Positions 25,617 through 34,747 of a stretch of DNA of 64,000 nt are shown here, one piece after another. The notes beneath the pieces are model-generated. The model did not search any database. It was not told the origin of the DNA and was given only the letters and a program-made list of their open reading frames with translations. The DNA comes from DATIUV01 sp049322755 (GTDB lineage Bacteria > Pseudomonadota > Gammaproteobacteria > Burkholderiales > UBA6910): the NCBI GenBank assembly GCA_049322755.1, contig JBMOQX010000005.1:62001-126000 (forward strand), given 5' to 3'. The first letter of the stretch is position 1. The number at the start of each line of letters is the position of its first letter. A program made the translations under genes and the position numbers.

Positions 25617-26567
25617 ATGTCCGTCTTCACTCCGGTCGAACCGGAGGTCCTCTCCGGCTGGCTGAAGCGCTATGCGGTCGGCTCGCTGGTGGCCCTGGAG
25701 GGCATCGCCGAAGGCATCGAGAACACCAACTACTTCGTCACCACCACCCAGGGGCGATTCGTCCTCACGCTGTTCGAGAAGCTGACCGCCGAGGAGTTGC
25801 CGTTCTATCTCGGCCTGATGGCGCACCTGGCGGACCACGGGGTCCCCAGCGCGCGTCCGATCGCCGCGCTCGACGACCGCACGCTGGGCGAGCTCAACGG
25901 CAAACCGGCGGCGCTGGTGGGCTACCTGCCGGGCCGCCCGGTGGAGCGGCCGACCGCCGATCATTGCGCGGCCGTCGGCAACGTCCTGGCGGAAATCCAC
26001 CTCGCCGGCCGGACCTACGCCGGGCGGCTCGACAACCCGCGCGGCCCCCGCTGGTGGCGCGAGAGCGCGCCGCGGGTATCCCCGTTCCTGTCGCCCGAGG
26101 ACGCCGCGCTTCTCAAGGAAGAACTGCGGGTGCAGTCCCTCTATCGCTTCCAGGATCTGCCCCGCGGCGCGATCCACGGCGACCTGTTCCTGGACAACGT
26201 GTTTTTCCAGGAGGGCCGCGTCTCCGGCGTCATCGACTTCTATTTCGCGTGCACCGACGTGCTGCTCTACGACGTCGCCATCGCCGTCAACGACTGGTGC
26301 CTCGCCGACGGTCCGGAGCTGGACGAGGCGCGGGCTCAGGCGCTGCTCGCGGCCTATCACGCGGTGCGCCCCTTGAGCGCGATCGAGCGCGGCGCCTGGC
26401 CCGTCCTGCTGCGCGCCGCGGCGTTGCGGTTCTGGATCTCGCGCCTGCTCGACCTGCATTTTCCGCGCCCCGGCCTGCTGACCCACGCCAAGGACCCGGA
26501 CCACTGCAAACGCATATTGCAGGCGCATGTCACCGCCATGCCGCAGCGATCGCGGCTATGGGTGTAA
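25617..26567 (+). CDS. thrB: Homoserine kinase, ThrB2 (APH-like) type
   Basis: The 316-residue enzyme has the aminoglycoside-phosphotransferase fold rather than the GHMP fold of E. coli ThrB. The start SVFTPVEPEVLSGWL and the EGIENTNYFV loop are typical; the catalytic Asp is in IHGDLFLDNVFF and the metal-binding Asp in VIDFYFAC. It phosphorylates homoserine in threonine synthesis. Confidence 0.94.
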   Translation: MSVFTPVEPEVLSGWLKRYAVGSLVALEGIAEGIENTNYFVTTTQGRFVLTLFEKLTAEELPFYLGLMAHLADHGVPSARPIAALDDRTLGELNGKPAALVGYLPGRPVERPTADHCAAVGNVLAEIHLAGRTYAGRLDNPRGPRWWRESAPRVSPFLSPEDAALLKEELRVQSLYRFQDLPRGAIHGDLFLDNVFFQEGRVSGVIDFYFACTDVLLYDVAIAVNDWCLADGPELDEARAQALLAAYHAVRPLSAIERGAWPVLLRAAALRFWISRLLDLHFPRPGLLTHAKDPDHCKRILQAHVTAMPQRSRLWV

Positions 26568-26625
26568 TCTAAAATGTGCTGTTGGCGCGCCCGCCGGCGC
26601 GCCGGCTTTGGGGGGAAACGACACG

Positions 26626-27363
26626 ATGTTGCAGGTGAGGCAGCTGCCGCCCGCCGCCGGCTGGGACTGGATCGTGCGCGGCTTCGCGCTGTTCCGGAAA
26701 AGCCCGCTCAACTGGATTCTGGTTTGCACCGCGCTGATGTCGATCGGCATCGTGCTGTCACTCGTGCCGTACCTTGGCGCGCTGGTGTTCTACCTGCTCT
26801 CGCCGGTGTTCCTGGCCGGCGTGATGCTGGGCGCCCAGGCGCTGGACCAGGGCCAATCGCTGCAGCCCACCTACCTGATCGAGGGCTTCCGCCGCAACGC
26901 CAGCGCGCTGATCACGGTGGGCGGGGTCTACCTGGTGGGCCAGGTGGTGATCGACGGCGTGGTGCAGGTCATGGCCGGCCCGACACTGGCCGAGTTCGTG
27001 CAGACGGTGCAGGAGAGCCAGGGGAATGCGGTGCCGGAGATGCCGCGGCAGCTGGTGATCGCGCTGCTCACCGCCGCCGTGCTGTCGGTGCCGCTGGTGA
27101 TGGCGGTGTGGTTCGCGCCGCTGCTGGTGGTGATGGGCGGCCTGCTGCCGTTCGCCTCGCTCAGGACCAGCTTCAACGCCTGCATGGCCAACATCCTACC
27201 GCTGACGATCTACGCTTTCATCCTGATGGGGCTGGGCTTCGTCGCCCTGATCCCCGCGGCGCTGGGGCTGATCCTGCTGGTGCCGGTGGTATTCGCGTCG
27301 ATCTACGTCAGTTACCGGGACATCTTTGCCGGCGAGCCCGAGCCGGTCGCCAGCGAGGGATGA
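26626..27363 (+). CDS. BPSS1780-family membrane protein
   Basis: The 245-residue protein starts at ATG 26626 behind GGGGGA. After a short cytosolic start (LPPAAGWDWIVRGFALFRKSP) it has about six membrane spans arranged as two similar halves, ending VPVVFASIYVSYRDIFAGE. The family is common in Betaproteobacteria and has no known activity. A TAAAAT box at 26570 may be its promoter. Confidence 0.85.
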   Translation: MLQVRQLPPAAGWDWIVRGFALFRKSPLNWILVCTALMSIGIVLSLVPYLGALVFYLLSPVFLAGVMLGAQALDQGQSLQPTYLIEGFRRNASALITVGGVYLVGQVVIDGVVQVMAGPTLAEFVQTVQESQGNAVPEMPRQLVIALLTAAVLSVPLVMAVWFAPLLVVMGGLLPFASLRTSFNACMANILPLTIYAFILMGLGFVALIPAALGLILLVPVVFASIYVSYRDIFAGEPEPVASEG

Positions 27364-27390
27364 ACAACGGGTTATGAGGAATGAGGGAAA

Positions 27391-27426
27391 CCCATTACCC
27401 GTCGCCCATCACCCGTTTCCCATCGG
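27391..27426. repeat. Short tandem repeat, 14-bp unit, 2.5 copies
   Basis: CCCATTACCCGTCG is followed by CCCATCACCCGTTT and by CCCATCGG. The bases just before (27369-27390) contain a loose inverted version (ACGGGTTATGAGGAATGAGGG). It fills the gap between convergent genes and overlaps neither. Confidence 0.6.
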
Positions 27427-27429
27427 CCG

Positions 27430-29625
27430 CTACGCCGGCACCAGCTTGGCGTAGGCCAGCGCCAGCCACTTCATCCCGACGTCGCTGAAGCGCACCTGCA
27501 CCCGCGCGTCGGGGCCGCGGCCCTCGCAGTTGACGATCACGCCGCGGCCGAACTTGGGATGCAGCACGCTCTGGCCGACGTGCCAGGCTTCGCCGCCCGC
27601 GGGCAGGGCGAACGTCGGCTCGGCGCCGCGCCGCCAGGACACCGGCGGCGCCGATGGCTGCTCCCGCGCCACCGACGGCGGGGCCGCCGCCGCGGCCCCG
27701 CCCACGTTCTTCAGCAGGCTCACCGGGATTTCCTGCAGGAAGCGCGACGCCACGTTGTAGCGCGTCTGCCCGTGCAGCATCCGGCTCTGCGCCAGGCTCA
27801 GGTACAGCCGCCGCCGGGCGCGGGTGAGCGCCACGTACATCAGGCGCCGCTCCTCCTCCAGCCCGCCGGGGTCGAGGAAACTGTTCTCGTGCGGGAACAG
27901 GCCTTCTTCCAGCCCGGTGACGAACACGCTGTGGAACTCCAGGCCCTTCGCCGAGTGCACCGTCATCATCTGCAGCGCATCGGCGCCCTCGCCCGCCTGG
28001 TGCTCGCCGGCCTCCAGCGAGGCGTGGGCCAGGAACGAGGCCAGGTCGTTCTCGTCCGCCTCTTCGGCGAACGCGCTGGCGGCGTTCACCAGCTCCCCCA
28101 GGTTCTCCAGCCGGTCCTGGCCCTCCCGCTCGGTGCGGTAATGACCGGCCAGGCCGCTGGCCTCCACCACGTGCTCCACCGTTTCGGCCAGGCTGAGGCC
28201 CTCGGTCGCCTGGCGCATGGATTCGATCAGCGCCACGAAGCCCTCGACGCCGCGCCCCGGCGGCGCGGGCTTCGCCTGGGCGCGGCGTGCCGCCGCCGCC
28301 CACAGGCTGGCGCCGGCCGCGTTGGCCTCTTCCTGCAGCTGCTCCAGCGTGCGGCTGCCGATGCCGCGGGTCGGGAAGTTGATGATCCGCAGCAGCGCGC
28401 CGTCGTCGTCGGTATTGGCCAGCAGACGCAGATAGGCGAGCGCATGCTTCACCTCCTGGCGCTCGAAGAAACGCAGGCCGCCGTAGACCCGGTAGGGCAC
28501 GCCGGCGCGGAACAGCGTGTGCTCGATCACCCGCGACTGGGCGTTGGAGCGGTAGACGATCGCCATCTCCGAGAGCCGCACGCCCTCGCGGTGCAGCGCC
28601 TGCACCTCCTCCACCGCGAACGCCGCCTCATCGATGTCGGTGAGCGCCAGGTGCAGCCGCAGCGGCTCGCCCTCGCCGTCGGCGGTCCACAGGTTCTTGC
28701 CCAGGCGGTTGCTGTTGTGCCTGATCACCGCGTTGGCCGCGGTGAGGATGTTGCCGTGGGAGCGGTAGTTCTGCTCCAGCTTGATCAGCCGATGCCCGGG
28801 ATAGTCGCGCTCGAAATCGCGCATGTTCTCGGTGGTGGCGCCGCGGAAGGCGTAGATCGACTGATCGTCGTCGCCCACCGCGAACAGCGGGTTGTCGCGC
28901 CCCGCCAGCAGCTTGAGCCACAGGTACTGCAGGCGGTTGGTGTCCTGGAACTCGTCCACCAGGATGTGGGCGAAGCGCCCGCGATAGTGTTCGGCCAGCA
29001 GCTGGTTCCTCGTCAGCAACTCGAACGCCCGCAGCAGCAGCTCGGAGAAATCCACCACACCTTCCCGGCTGCACTGCTCGTCGTAGGCGGCGTAGATCTC
29101 GCGCAGCCGCCGCGCGAACTCGTCGGGCGTATCCACCGCGGCGGCGCGCAGCCCCTGCTCCTTGGCGCCGTTGATGAAGTACGCTACCTGCCGCGGCGGG
29201 AACTTCTCGTCGTCGACGTTGAGCGCCTTGAGCAGGCGCTTGACGAAGGCCAGCTGGTCCTGGCTGTCCATGATCTGGAACAGCTGCGGCAGTCCGGCTT
29301 CCCGGTGGTGGGCGCGCAGCAGGCGGTTGCACAGGCCGTGGAAGGTGCCCACCCACATGCCGCGGGTGTTGATGGGGAGCATGGCCGAGATGCGCGTGAG
29401 CATCTCCCGCGCCGCCTTGTTGGTGAACGTCACCGCCAGCAGGCCGTGGGGGCCGGCCTGGCCGGTCTGGATCAGGTGGGCGATGCGGGTGGTGAGCACC
29501 CGCGTCTTGCCGCTGCCGGCGCCGGCCAGCACCAGCGCCGACTGCGGCTGGCCGGACTCCTGCCGCAGCGGCAGAGTGACCGCTTCCAGCTGCTGGGGGT
29601 TGAGACCTTCGAGAAGCGAGGACAT
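27430..29625 (-). CDS. uvrD: DNA helicase II, UvrD/PcrA/Rep family
   Basis: The 731-residue superfamily-1A helicase has the P-loop LAGAGSGKTRVL (near residue 34), TFTNKAAREM, the Walker B ILVDEFQDTN, GDDDQSIYAFRGA and the C-terminal MTVHSAKGLEF and ALTRAR motifs. A linker leads to a Tudor-like tail (HPKFGRGVIVNCEGRG) that binds RNA polymerase in UvrD and PcrA. It acts in excision and mismatch repair. Length fits UvrD. Confidence 0.95.
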   Translation of the reverse strand: MSSLLEGLNPQQLEAVTLPLRQESGQPQSALVLAGAGSGKTRVLTTRIAHLIQTGQAGPHGLLAVTFTNKAAREMLTRISAMLPINTRGMWVGTFHGLCNRLLRAHHREAGLPQLFQIMDSQDQLAFVKRLLKALNVDDEKFPPRQVAYFINGAKEQGLRAAAVDTPDEFARRLREIYAAYDEQCSREGVVDFSELLLRAFELLTRNQLLAEHYRGRFAHILVDEFQDTNRLQYLWLKLLAGRDNPLFAVGDDDQSIYAFRGATTENMRDFERDYPGHRLIKLEQNYRSHGNILTAANAVIRHNSNRLGKNLWTADGEGEPLRLHLALTDIDEAAFAVEEVQALHREGVRLSEMAIVYRSNAQSRVIEHTLFRAGVPYRVYGGLRFFERQEVKHALAYLRLLANTDDDGALLRIINFPTRGIGSRTLEQLQEEANAAGASLWAAAARRAQAKPAPPGRGVEGFVALIESMRQATEGLSLAETVEHVVEASGLAGHYRTEREGQDRLENLGELVNAASAFAEEADENDLASFLAHASLEAGEHQAGEGADALQMMTVHSAKGLEFHSVFVTGLEEGLFPHENSFLDPGGLEEERRLMYVALTRARRRLYLSLAQSRMLHGQTRYNVASRFLQEIPVSLLKNVGGAAAAAPPSVAREQPSAPPVSWRRGAEPTFALPAGGEAWHVGQSVLHPKFGRGVIVNCEGRGPDARVQVRFSDVGMKWLALAYAKLVPA

Positions 29626-29717
29626 CGAGGTACGGCTCGGACAAACCCGGATTGTACCTCAGCGGTCCCTCTCTCCGCCGCCCGGACGAGGGGCAAGAAT
29701 CGCGGACGGCGGCGCGC

Positions 29718-30593
29718 TCAGCGCTTGAGCCGGCGGCTCTCGGCGATGAGCTCGTGGATCATCGGCGTGAGGATGATTTCCAGCGCCATGCCCATCTTGC
29801 CGCCGGGCACCACGATGACGTTGCGCCGCGACATGAACGAGTCCTTGAGCATCGACAGCAGGTAGGGAAAGTCCACGCCGCGCGGATCGCGGAAGCGGAT
29901 CACCACGAAGCTCTCGTCGGCGGTGGGAATGTCGCGGGCGACGAACGGGTTGGACGTGTCCACCGTCGGCACGCGCTGAAAATTGATGTGGGTGCGCGAG
30001 AACTGGGGCGTGATGTAATGCACATAATCGTGCATCCGCCGCAGGATGGTCTGGGTCACCGCCTCCAGCGAGTAGCCGCGCATCTGGGTGTCGCGGTGGA
30101 TCTTCTGGATCCACTCCAGGTTGACGATGGGCACCACGCCGATCAGCAGGTCCACCTTGCCGGCGATGTCCACGTCGTCGGTCTGCACGCCGCCGTGCAG
30201 TCCCTCGTAGAACAGCAGGTCGGTCTGCTTAGGCACCGGCTCCCAGCCGGTGAAGGTCCCGGGTTCCTGCTTGTAGGGCTCCGCTTCCTCCTCGTTGTGC
30301 AGGTAGTAGCGGAACTTGCCCCTGCCGGTCTCGCCGTAATCGCGGAACAGCTGCTCCAGCGCCGCCCAGTCGTTGGCCTCCGGTCCGAAATGGCTGATGG
30401 CGCGCCCCCTTTTCGCCGACTTGTCGATCTGCTTCTTCATCTCGGCGCGGTCGTACTTGTGGAACGCGTCGCCCTCGATGAAGACGCTCTGGATCTTCTC
30501 GCGGAAGAAGATGTGCTGGAACGCGGTCTTGACCGTGCTGGTGCCGGCGCCGGACGAGCCCGTGACGGCAACGATGGGGTGCTTCTGCGACAT
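29718..30593 (-). CDS. prkB: Phosphoribulokinase, class I (proteobacterial form)
   Basis: The 291-residue kinase starts at ATG 30593 behind GGGAGAG; a longer in-frame reading has no support. The P-loop is VTGSSGAGTSTVK (8-20), followed by IEGDAFHKYDR, FYEGLHGG and QFSRTHINFQRVPTVD. It phosphorylates ribulose-5-phosphate to ribulose bisphosphate, so the host may fix carbon by the Calvin cycle. No rubisco or other cbb gene is in the window. E. coli keeps a PrkB homologue without rubisco, so autotrophy is not proven. A dyad fitting LysR-type sites lies upstream. Confidence 0.92.
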   Translation of the reverse strand: MSQKHPIVAVTGSSGAGTSTVKTAFQHIFFREKIQSVFIEGDAFHKYDRAEMKKQIDKSAKRGRAISHFGPEANDWAALEQLFRDYGETGRGKFRYYLHNEEEAEPYKQEPGTFTGWEPVPKQTDLLFYEGLHGGVQTDDVDIAGKVDLLIGVVPIVNLEWIQKIHRDTQMRGYSLEAVTQTILRRMHDYVHYITPQFSRTHINFQRVPTVDTSNPFVARDIPTADESFVVIRFRDPRGVDFPYLLSMLKDSFMSRRNVIVVPGGKMGMALEIILTPMIHELIAESRRLKR

Positions 30594-30665
30594 GATTCTG
30601 CTCTCCCTTGGGCGCCCCGGGGCGCCAAGACCCCGGGGGCATGTCGAATTTAGCAAATGGTTTGG

Positions 30666-30696
30666 CGAAACTTGATAAGTCTTGCTTATCGTTTCG
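30666..30696. promoter_or_regulatory. Dyad with TNA-N7-TNA, candidate CbbR/LysR-type operator
   Basis: GATAAG (30674-30679) and CTTATC (30685-30690) form a perfect inverted repeat over a 5-base centre. Outside them CGAAAC (30666-30671) mirrors GTTTCG (30691-30696), offset by two bases. Inside is TAA-N7-TTA, the T-N11-A arrangement bound by LysR-type regulators such as CbbR. It lies 73 bp upstream of prkB, between prkB and leuS. Confidence 0.6.
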
Positions 30697-30737
30697 ATAG
30701 CCGTCCGGCACGCCGCGCCGCGACGCCCTTGCACCGG

Positions 30738-30767
30738 TTCGGCCGGGGGTCCGCGGCGGGTTATAAT
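30738..30767 (+). promoter_or_regulatory. Sigma-70 promoter of leuS
   Basis: TTCGGC (30738-30743), 18 bases, then a perfect TATAAT (30762-30767). It lies about 48 bp before the leuS start and divergent from prkB. Confidence 0.65.
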
Positions 30768-30815
30768 TCGCGTTTTTGTTCAACGCATTGGAACGCCGCG
30801 CAAAGGCGGCCCGCC

Positions 30816-33494
30816 ATGGAACTCCAGTACCATCCCGAACTGATCGAACGCCAGGCCCAGGTCCACTGGGAGAGCACCCGCGCCTTCGCCGCCGTCGAGG
30901 ACCCCGCGCGGCCGAAGTACTACTGCCTGTCCATGTTCCCCTACCCCTCGGGCAAGCTGCACATGGGCCACGTGCGCAACTACACCCTGGGCGACGTCCT
31001 CTCGCGCTACCACCGCATGAAGGGCTGCAACGTCCTGCAGCCCATGGGCTGGGACGCGTTCGGCCTGCCGGCGGAGAACGCGGCGATGGCCAACGGCGTT
31101 CCGCCGGCGAAGTGGACCTACGACAACATCGCCTACATGAAGCGGCAGCTCCAGTCGCTGGGCTTCGCCATCGACTGGGAGCGCGAGATCGCCACCTGCC
31201 GGCCGGAGTACTACCGCTGGAACCAGTGGCTGTTCGTCCGCCTGCTGGAGAAGGGCATCGTCTACAAGACCACCGGCACGGTGAACTGGGATCCGGTGGA
31301 CCAGACGGTGCTGGCCAACGAGCAGGTCATCGACGGCCGCGGCTGGCGCACCGGCGCGCTCATCGAGAAGCGCGAGATCCCGATGTACTACATGAAGATC
31401 ACCGCCTACGCCGAGGAGCTGCTGGCGGCGCTGGAACGCCTGCCGGGCTGGCCGGATCGGGTGAAGACCATGCAGGCCAACTGGATCGGCAAGAGCCACG
31501 GCGTGCGCTTCGCCTTTCCCTACGAGCTGGACGGCAGGCGGGAGAAGCTGTGGGTGTTCACCACCCGCGCCGACACCATCATGGGCGTCACCTTCTGCGC
31601 GGTGGCGGCGGAGCATCCGCTGGCCGAGCGCGCGGCGCGCGATAACCCGAAGCTGGCCGCGTTCGTCGACGAGTGCAGGCGCGGCAGCGTGATGGAGGCG
31701 GACCTCGCCACCATCGAGAAGAAAGGCATGCCCACCGGCATCTTTGTCAACCATCCGCTGACCGGCGAGCAGGTCGAGGTGTGGGTCGGCAACTACGTGC
31801 TGATGGGCTACGGCGAGGGCGCGGTGATGGCGGTGCCGGCCCACGACGAGCGCGACTTCCATTTCGCGAAACAGTACGGGCTGCCGATCCGGCAGGTCAT
31901 CGCGCCCAACCCGGCGCTAGCCCCCGAAGGTGGCTGCGCGTTCAGCGCGGATGCCTGGCAGGACTGGTACGCCGACAAGGAGCATGGCGTCTGCGTGAAC
32001 TCGGGCAAGTACGACGGCCTGGCTTATGAGGAAGCCGTCGATGCCATCGCCGCCGACCTGCAGGCCAAGGGCCTGGGCGAGAAGCGCGTGCAATGGCGGC
32101 TGCGCGACTGGGGCATCTCGCGCCAGCGCTACTGGGGCTGCCCGATCCCCATCGTCCACTGCGATGCCTGCGGCGACGTGCCGGTGCCCGACGACCAGCT
32201 GCCGGTGGTGCTCCCCGAGGACTGCGTGCCCGACGGCTCGGGCAATCCGCTGGCGAAGCGGCCGGACTTCGTCGACACCGACTGCCCGAAGTGCGGCAGG
32301 CCGGCGAAGCGTGAAACCGACACCATGGACACCTTCGTCGACTCGTCCTGGTACTACCTGCGCTACGCCTGCCCGGACAACGACCGCGCCATGGTGGACG
32401 AGCGCGTCGGCTACTGGCTGCCGGTGGACCAGTACATCGGCGGCATCGAGCACGCGATCCTGCACCTGCTGTACTCGCGCTTCTGGACCAAGGCGATGCG
32501 CGACCTCGGCCTGGTCCGGCTGGACGAGCCGTTCGCCAACCTGCTCACCCAGGGCATGGTGCTCAACGAGATCTTCTACCGCAAGACCGGCGGCGGGCGC
32601 ATCCAGTACTTCAACCCGTCGGACGTCGAGGTGAAAACCGACGAGCGCGGGCAGCGGATCAGCGCGGTGCTGCGCGCCGACGGCCAGCCGGTGGAGTCGG
32701 GCGGCATCGGCACCATGTCCAAGTCCAAGAACAACGGCGTCGACCCCCAGGCGCTGGTGGAGCAGTACGGCGCCGACACCGCGCGGCTGTTCATGATGTT
32801 TGCCAGCCCGCCCGAGCAGACGCTCGAGTGGTCGGACACTGCGGTGGACGGCGCGTACCGTTTCCTGCGCCGCCTGTGGCGCTTCGGCGCCGAGCACGAA
32901 TCCCTGATCCGCCCAAGGGCCAGCGATCTTGGATCGGGAGGTCCCGGACCCGGCGACGCACCGGATGAAATCAAGGAGCTTCGGCGCCAAGTGCACGCCA
33001 ACCTGAAACAGGCCAACTTCGACTTCGCCCGCTTCCAGTTCAACACGGTCGTCTCGGCGGCGATGAAAACCCTGAACGCGCTGGAGCAGCAGATACCCGC
33101 CGCGTTCCGGAAGGCAACGGTCGGCGACGCTGGACCCGCGTGGTCCGCCGCAGCCGGGGTAATCGCGGAAAGTGTCTCCATTCTGCTGCGCCTGCTCTCG
33201 CCCATCACGCCGCATATCACCCACGCGCTCTGGCGCGAGCTGAACTTCGCGGGCGACATCATCGACGCGCCGTGGCCGGAGCACGACGAGGCAGCCCTCG
33301 CCACCGACGAGATCGAGCTGGTGATCCAGGTCAACGGCAAGCTGCGCGGCCAGCTGCGGGTGCCGGCGGCCGCCGACAAGGCCGCCGTCGAACAGCTGGC
33401 GCTGGCGAGCGAGCCGGCGCAGAAATTCGTCGCCGGCCAGCCGGTGAAGCGGGTGATCGTGGTGCCGGGACGGCTGGTCAACATCGTCGTCTGA
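30816..33494 (+). CDS. leuS: Leucyl-tRNA synthetase
   Basis: The 892-residue class I synthetase starts at ATG 30816 (MELQYHPELIERQAQ). The HIGH-type motif is YPSGKLHMGHVRN, and the CP1 editing domain holds TGIFVNHPLTGEQV. The second signature reads TMSKSKNNG, with Thr in place of the first Lys of KMSKS; I believe other betaproteobacterial LeuRS share this. A Gly/Pro-rich insert (GSGGPGPGDAP) precedes the anticodon-binding domain and makes the protein longer than the 860 residues of E. coli LeuRS. In many relatives lptE and holA follow leuS directly; here 7 kb of other genes intervene. Confidence 0.97.
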   Translation: MELQYHPELIERQAQVHWESTRAFAAVEDPARPKYYCLSMFPYPSGKLHMGHVRNYTLGDVLSRYHRMKGCNVLQPMGWDAFGLPAENAAMANGVPPAKWTYDNIAYMKRQLQSLGFAIDWEREIATCRPEYYRWNQWLFVRLLEKGIVYKTTGTVNWDPVDQTVLANEQVIDGRGWRTGALIEKREIPMYYMKITAYAEELLAALERLPGWPDRVKTMQANWIGKSHGVRFAFPYELDGRREKLWVFTTRADTIMGVTFCAVAAEHPLAERAARDNPKLAAFVDECRRGSVMEADLATIEKKGMPTGIFVNHPLTGEQVEVWVGNYVLMGYGEGAVMAVPAHDERDFHFAKQYGLPIRQVIAPNPALAPEGGCAFSADAWQDWYADKEHGVCVNSGKYDGLAYEEAVDAIAADLQAKGLGEKRVQWRLRDWGISRQRYWGCPIPIVHCDACGDVPVPDDQLPVVLPEDCVPDGSGNPLAKRPDFVDTDCPKCGRPAKRETDTMDTFVDSSWYYLRYACPDNDRAMVDERVGYWLPVDQYIGGIEHAILHLLYSRFWTKAMRDLGLVRLDEPFANLLTQGMVLNEIFYRKTGGGRIQYFNPSDVEVKTDERGQRISAVLRADGQPVESGGIGTMSKSKNNGVDPQALVEQYGADTARLFMMFASPPEQTLEWSDTAVDGAYRFLRRLWRFGAEHESLIRPRASDLGSGGPGPGDAPDEIKELRRQVHANLKQANFDFARFQFNTVVSAAMKTLNALEQQIPAAFRKATVGDAGPAWSAAAGVIAESVSILLRLLSPITPHITHALWRELNFAGDIIDAPWPEHDEAALATDEIELVIQVNGKLRGQLRVPAAADKAAVEQLALASEPAQKFVAGQPVKRVIVVPGRLVNIVV

Positions 33495-33688
33495 CCCCCG
33501 CGGAGGCCACTGCCGGGTTTGGTGCCGCCGCGCCGGGAGGCCTCCTTGCCACCGTGTTTCGCTTGCGAAATGAGCGCCTTGCCCGTGATTCCTGAAACCC
33601 CAGACAGGCCCCGGCGCCCCCGGCCGGCACGCATGCCCCGCCTTTTTCGGCCCCATTTGTTGATCTATCGCAAGAATCTGGAGCAGCA

Positions 33689-33710
33689 TAGGCGTATATA
33701 AAAACGCCTA
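33689..33710. promoter_or_regulatory. 22-bp dyad around a TATAAA box upstream of dctP
   Basis: TAGGCGT (33689-33695) and ACGCCTA (33704-33710) form a perfect inverted repeat around ATATAAAA. The centre may serve as a -10, so a bound regulator would block or position polymerase. It lies 31 bp before the dctP start, which has a strong AAAGGAGG ribosome site. No regulator gene is near. Confidence 0.55.
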
Positions 33711-33741
33711 ATAAATCCAAAACCCACTCAAAGGAGGAACC

Positions 33742-34722
33742 ATGAAACTCGCCACCCTGTTGCTGGCGGCGCTGGTCATCGCCGCGCCCCCCGCGTTCTC
33801 CGCGCCCATCGTCATCAAGTTCAGCCACGTGGTGGCCGAAAAGACGCCCAAGGGCCAAGGCGCCCTCAAGTTCAAAGAGCTGGCCGAGAAGAAGCTGCCG
33901 GGCAAGGTGGAAGTGCAGGTCTTCCCCAGTTCGCAGCTGTTCGGCGACGCCAAGGAAATGGAGGCGCTGCTGCTGGGCGACGTGCAGATCATCGCGCCAT
34001 CGCTGTCCAAGTTCGACCGCTACACCAAGAAGCTGCAGATTTTCGACCTGCCGTTCCTGTTCGACGACATCGAGGCGGTGGATCGCTTCCAGGCCACGCC
34101 CGAGGGCAAGGCGCTGCTGGACGCAATGAAGCCCAAGGGCATCAAGGGCCTCGGCTACTGGCACAACGGCATGAAGCAGCTCTCCACCAACCGCGACCAG
34201 CTCAAGCGGCCGGAAGACGCCAAGGGCCTCAAGTTCCGCATCCAGGCCTCCGACGTGCTGGAAGCGCAGTTCCGGGCCATGGGCGCCAACCCGCAGAAGA
34301 TGGCGTTCAGCGAGGTCTACCAGGCAATGCAGACCGGCGTGGTGGACGGCCAGGAGAACACGTGGTCCAACATCTACTCGCAGAAATTCCACGAAGTGCA
34401 GAAGACCATCGCCGAGACCAACCACGGCCTGCTGGAATACATGGTGATCACCAACGCCGGCTGGTGGGACAAGCTGCCCGCCGACGTGCGCAAGGGCCTC
34501 GAGGAGGCGATGGCCGAGGCCACCGTCTACGCCAACAAGCTCGCGGCCGAACTCAACGAAGCGGATCGCAAGAAGATCGAGGACGCCGGCAAGGCGAAGA
34601 TCCAGAAGCTCGGCAAGGAAGACGTGGCCGCGTGGCGCAAGACGATGGAGCCGGTGTGGAAGAAGTTCGAGTCCGACATCGGCGCCGACATCATCAAGGC
34701 CGCGCTGAAAGCGAACAAGTAG
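33742..34722 (+). CDS. dctP: TRAP transporter substrate-binding protein, DctP type
   Basis: The 326-residue periplasmic protein has signal peptide MKLATLLLAALVIAAPPAFS. The mature part starts IVIKFSHVVAEKTPKGQGA. The carboxylate-binding Arg lies in LKFRIQASDVLEAQFRAMG, followed by VVDGQENTWSNIYSQKFHEV, both typical of C4-dicarboxylate DctP proteins. It captures an organic acid and passes it to DctQM. With the 5-oxoprolinase gene downstream, 5-oxoproline or a related acid is a possible alternative substrate; this is inference. Confidence 0.93.
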   Translation: MKLATLLLAALVIAAPPAFSAPIVIKFSHVVAEKTPKGQGALKFKELAEKKLPGKVEVQVFPSSQLFGDAKEMEALLLGDVQIIAPSLSKFDRYTKKLQIFDLPFLFDDIEAVDRFQATPEGKALLDAMKPKGIKGLGYWHNGMKQLSTNRDQLKRPEDAKGLKFRIQASDVLEAQFRAMGANPQKMAFSEVYQAMQTGVVDGQENTWSNIYSQKFHEVQKTIAETNHGLLEYMVITNAGWWDKLPADVRKGLEEAMAEATVYANKLAAELNEADRKKIEDAGKAKIQKLGKEDVAAWRKTMEPVWKKFESDIGADIIKAALKANK

Positions 34723-34747
34723 CCACCCGGCGCAAGGCAAAGCCGCC

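Noticed and set aside
27559..29865. 768-codon plus-strand frame opposite uvrD
   Set aside because: Antisense shadow of a helicase whose motifs are all present.
33557..33570. TTTCGC-tt-GCGAAA inverted repeat after leuS
   Set aside because: Short, no T run, and not placed at a promoter; may be chance in this composition.
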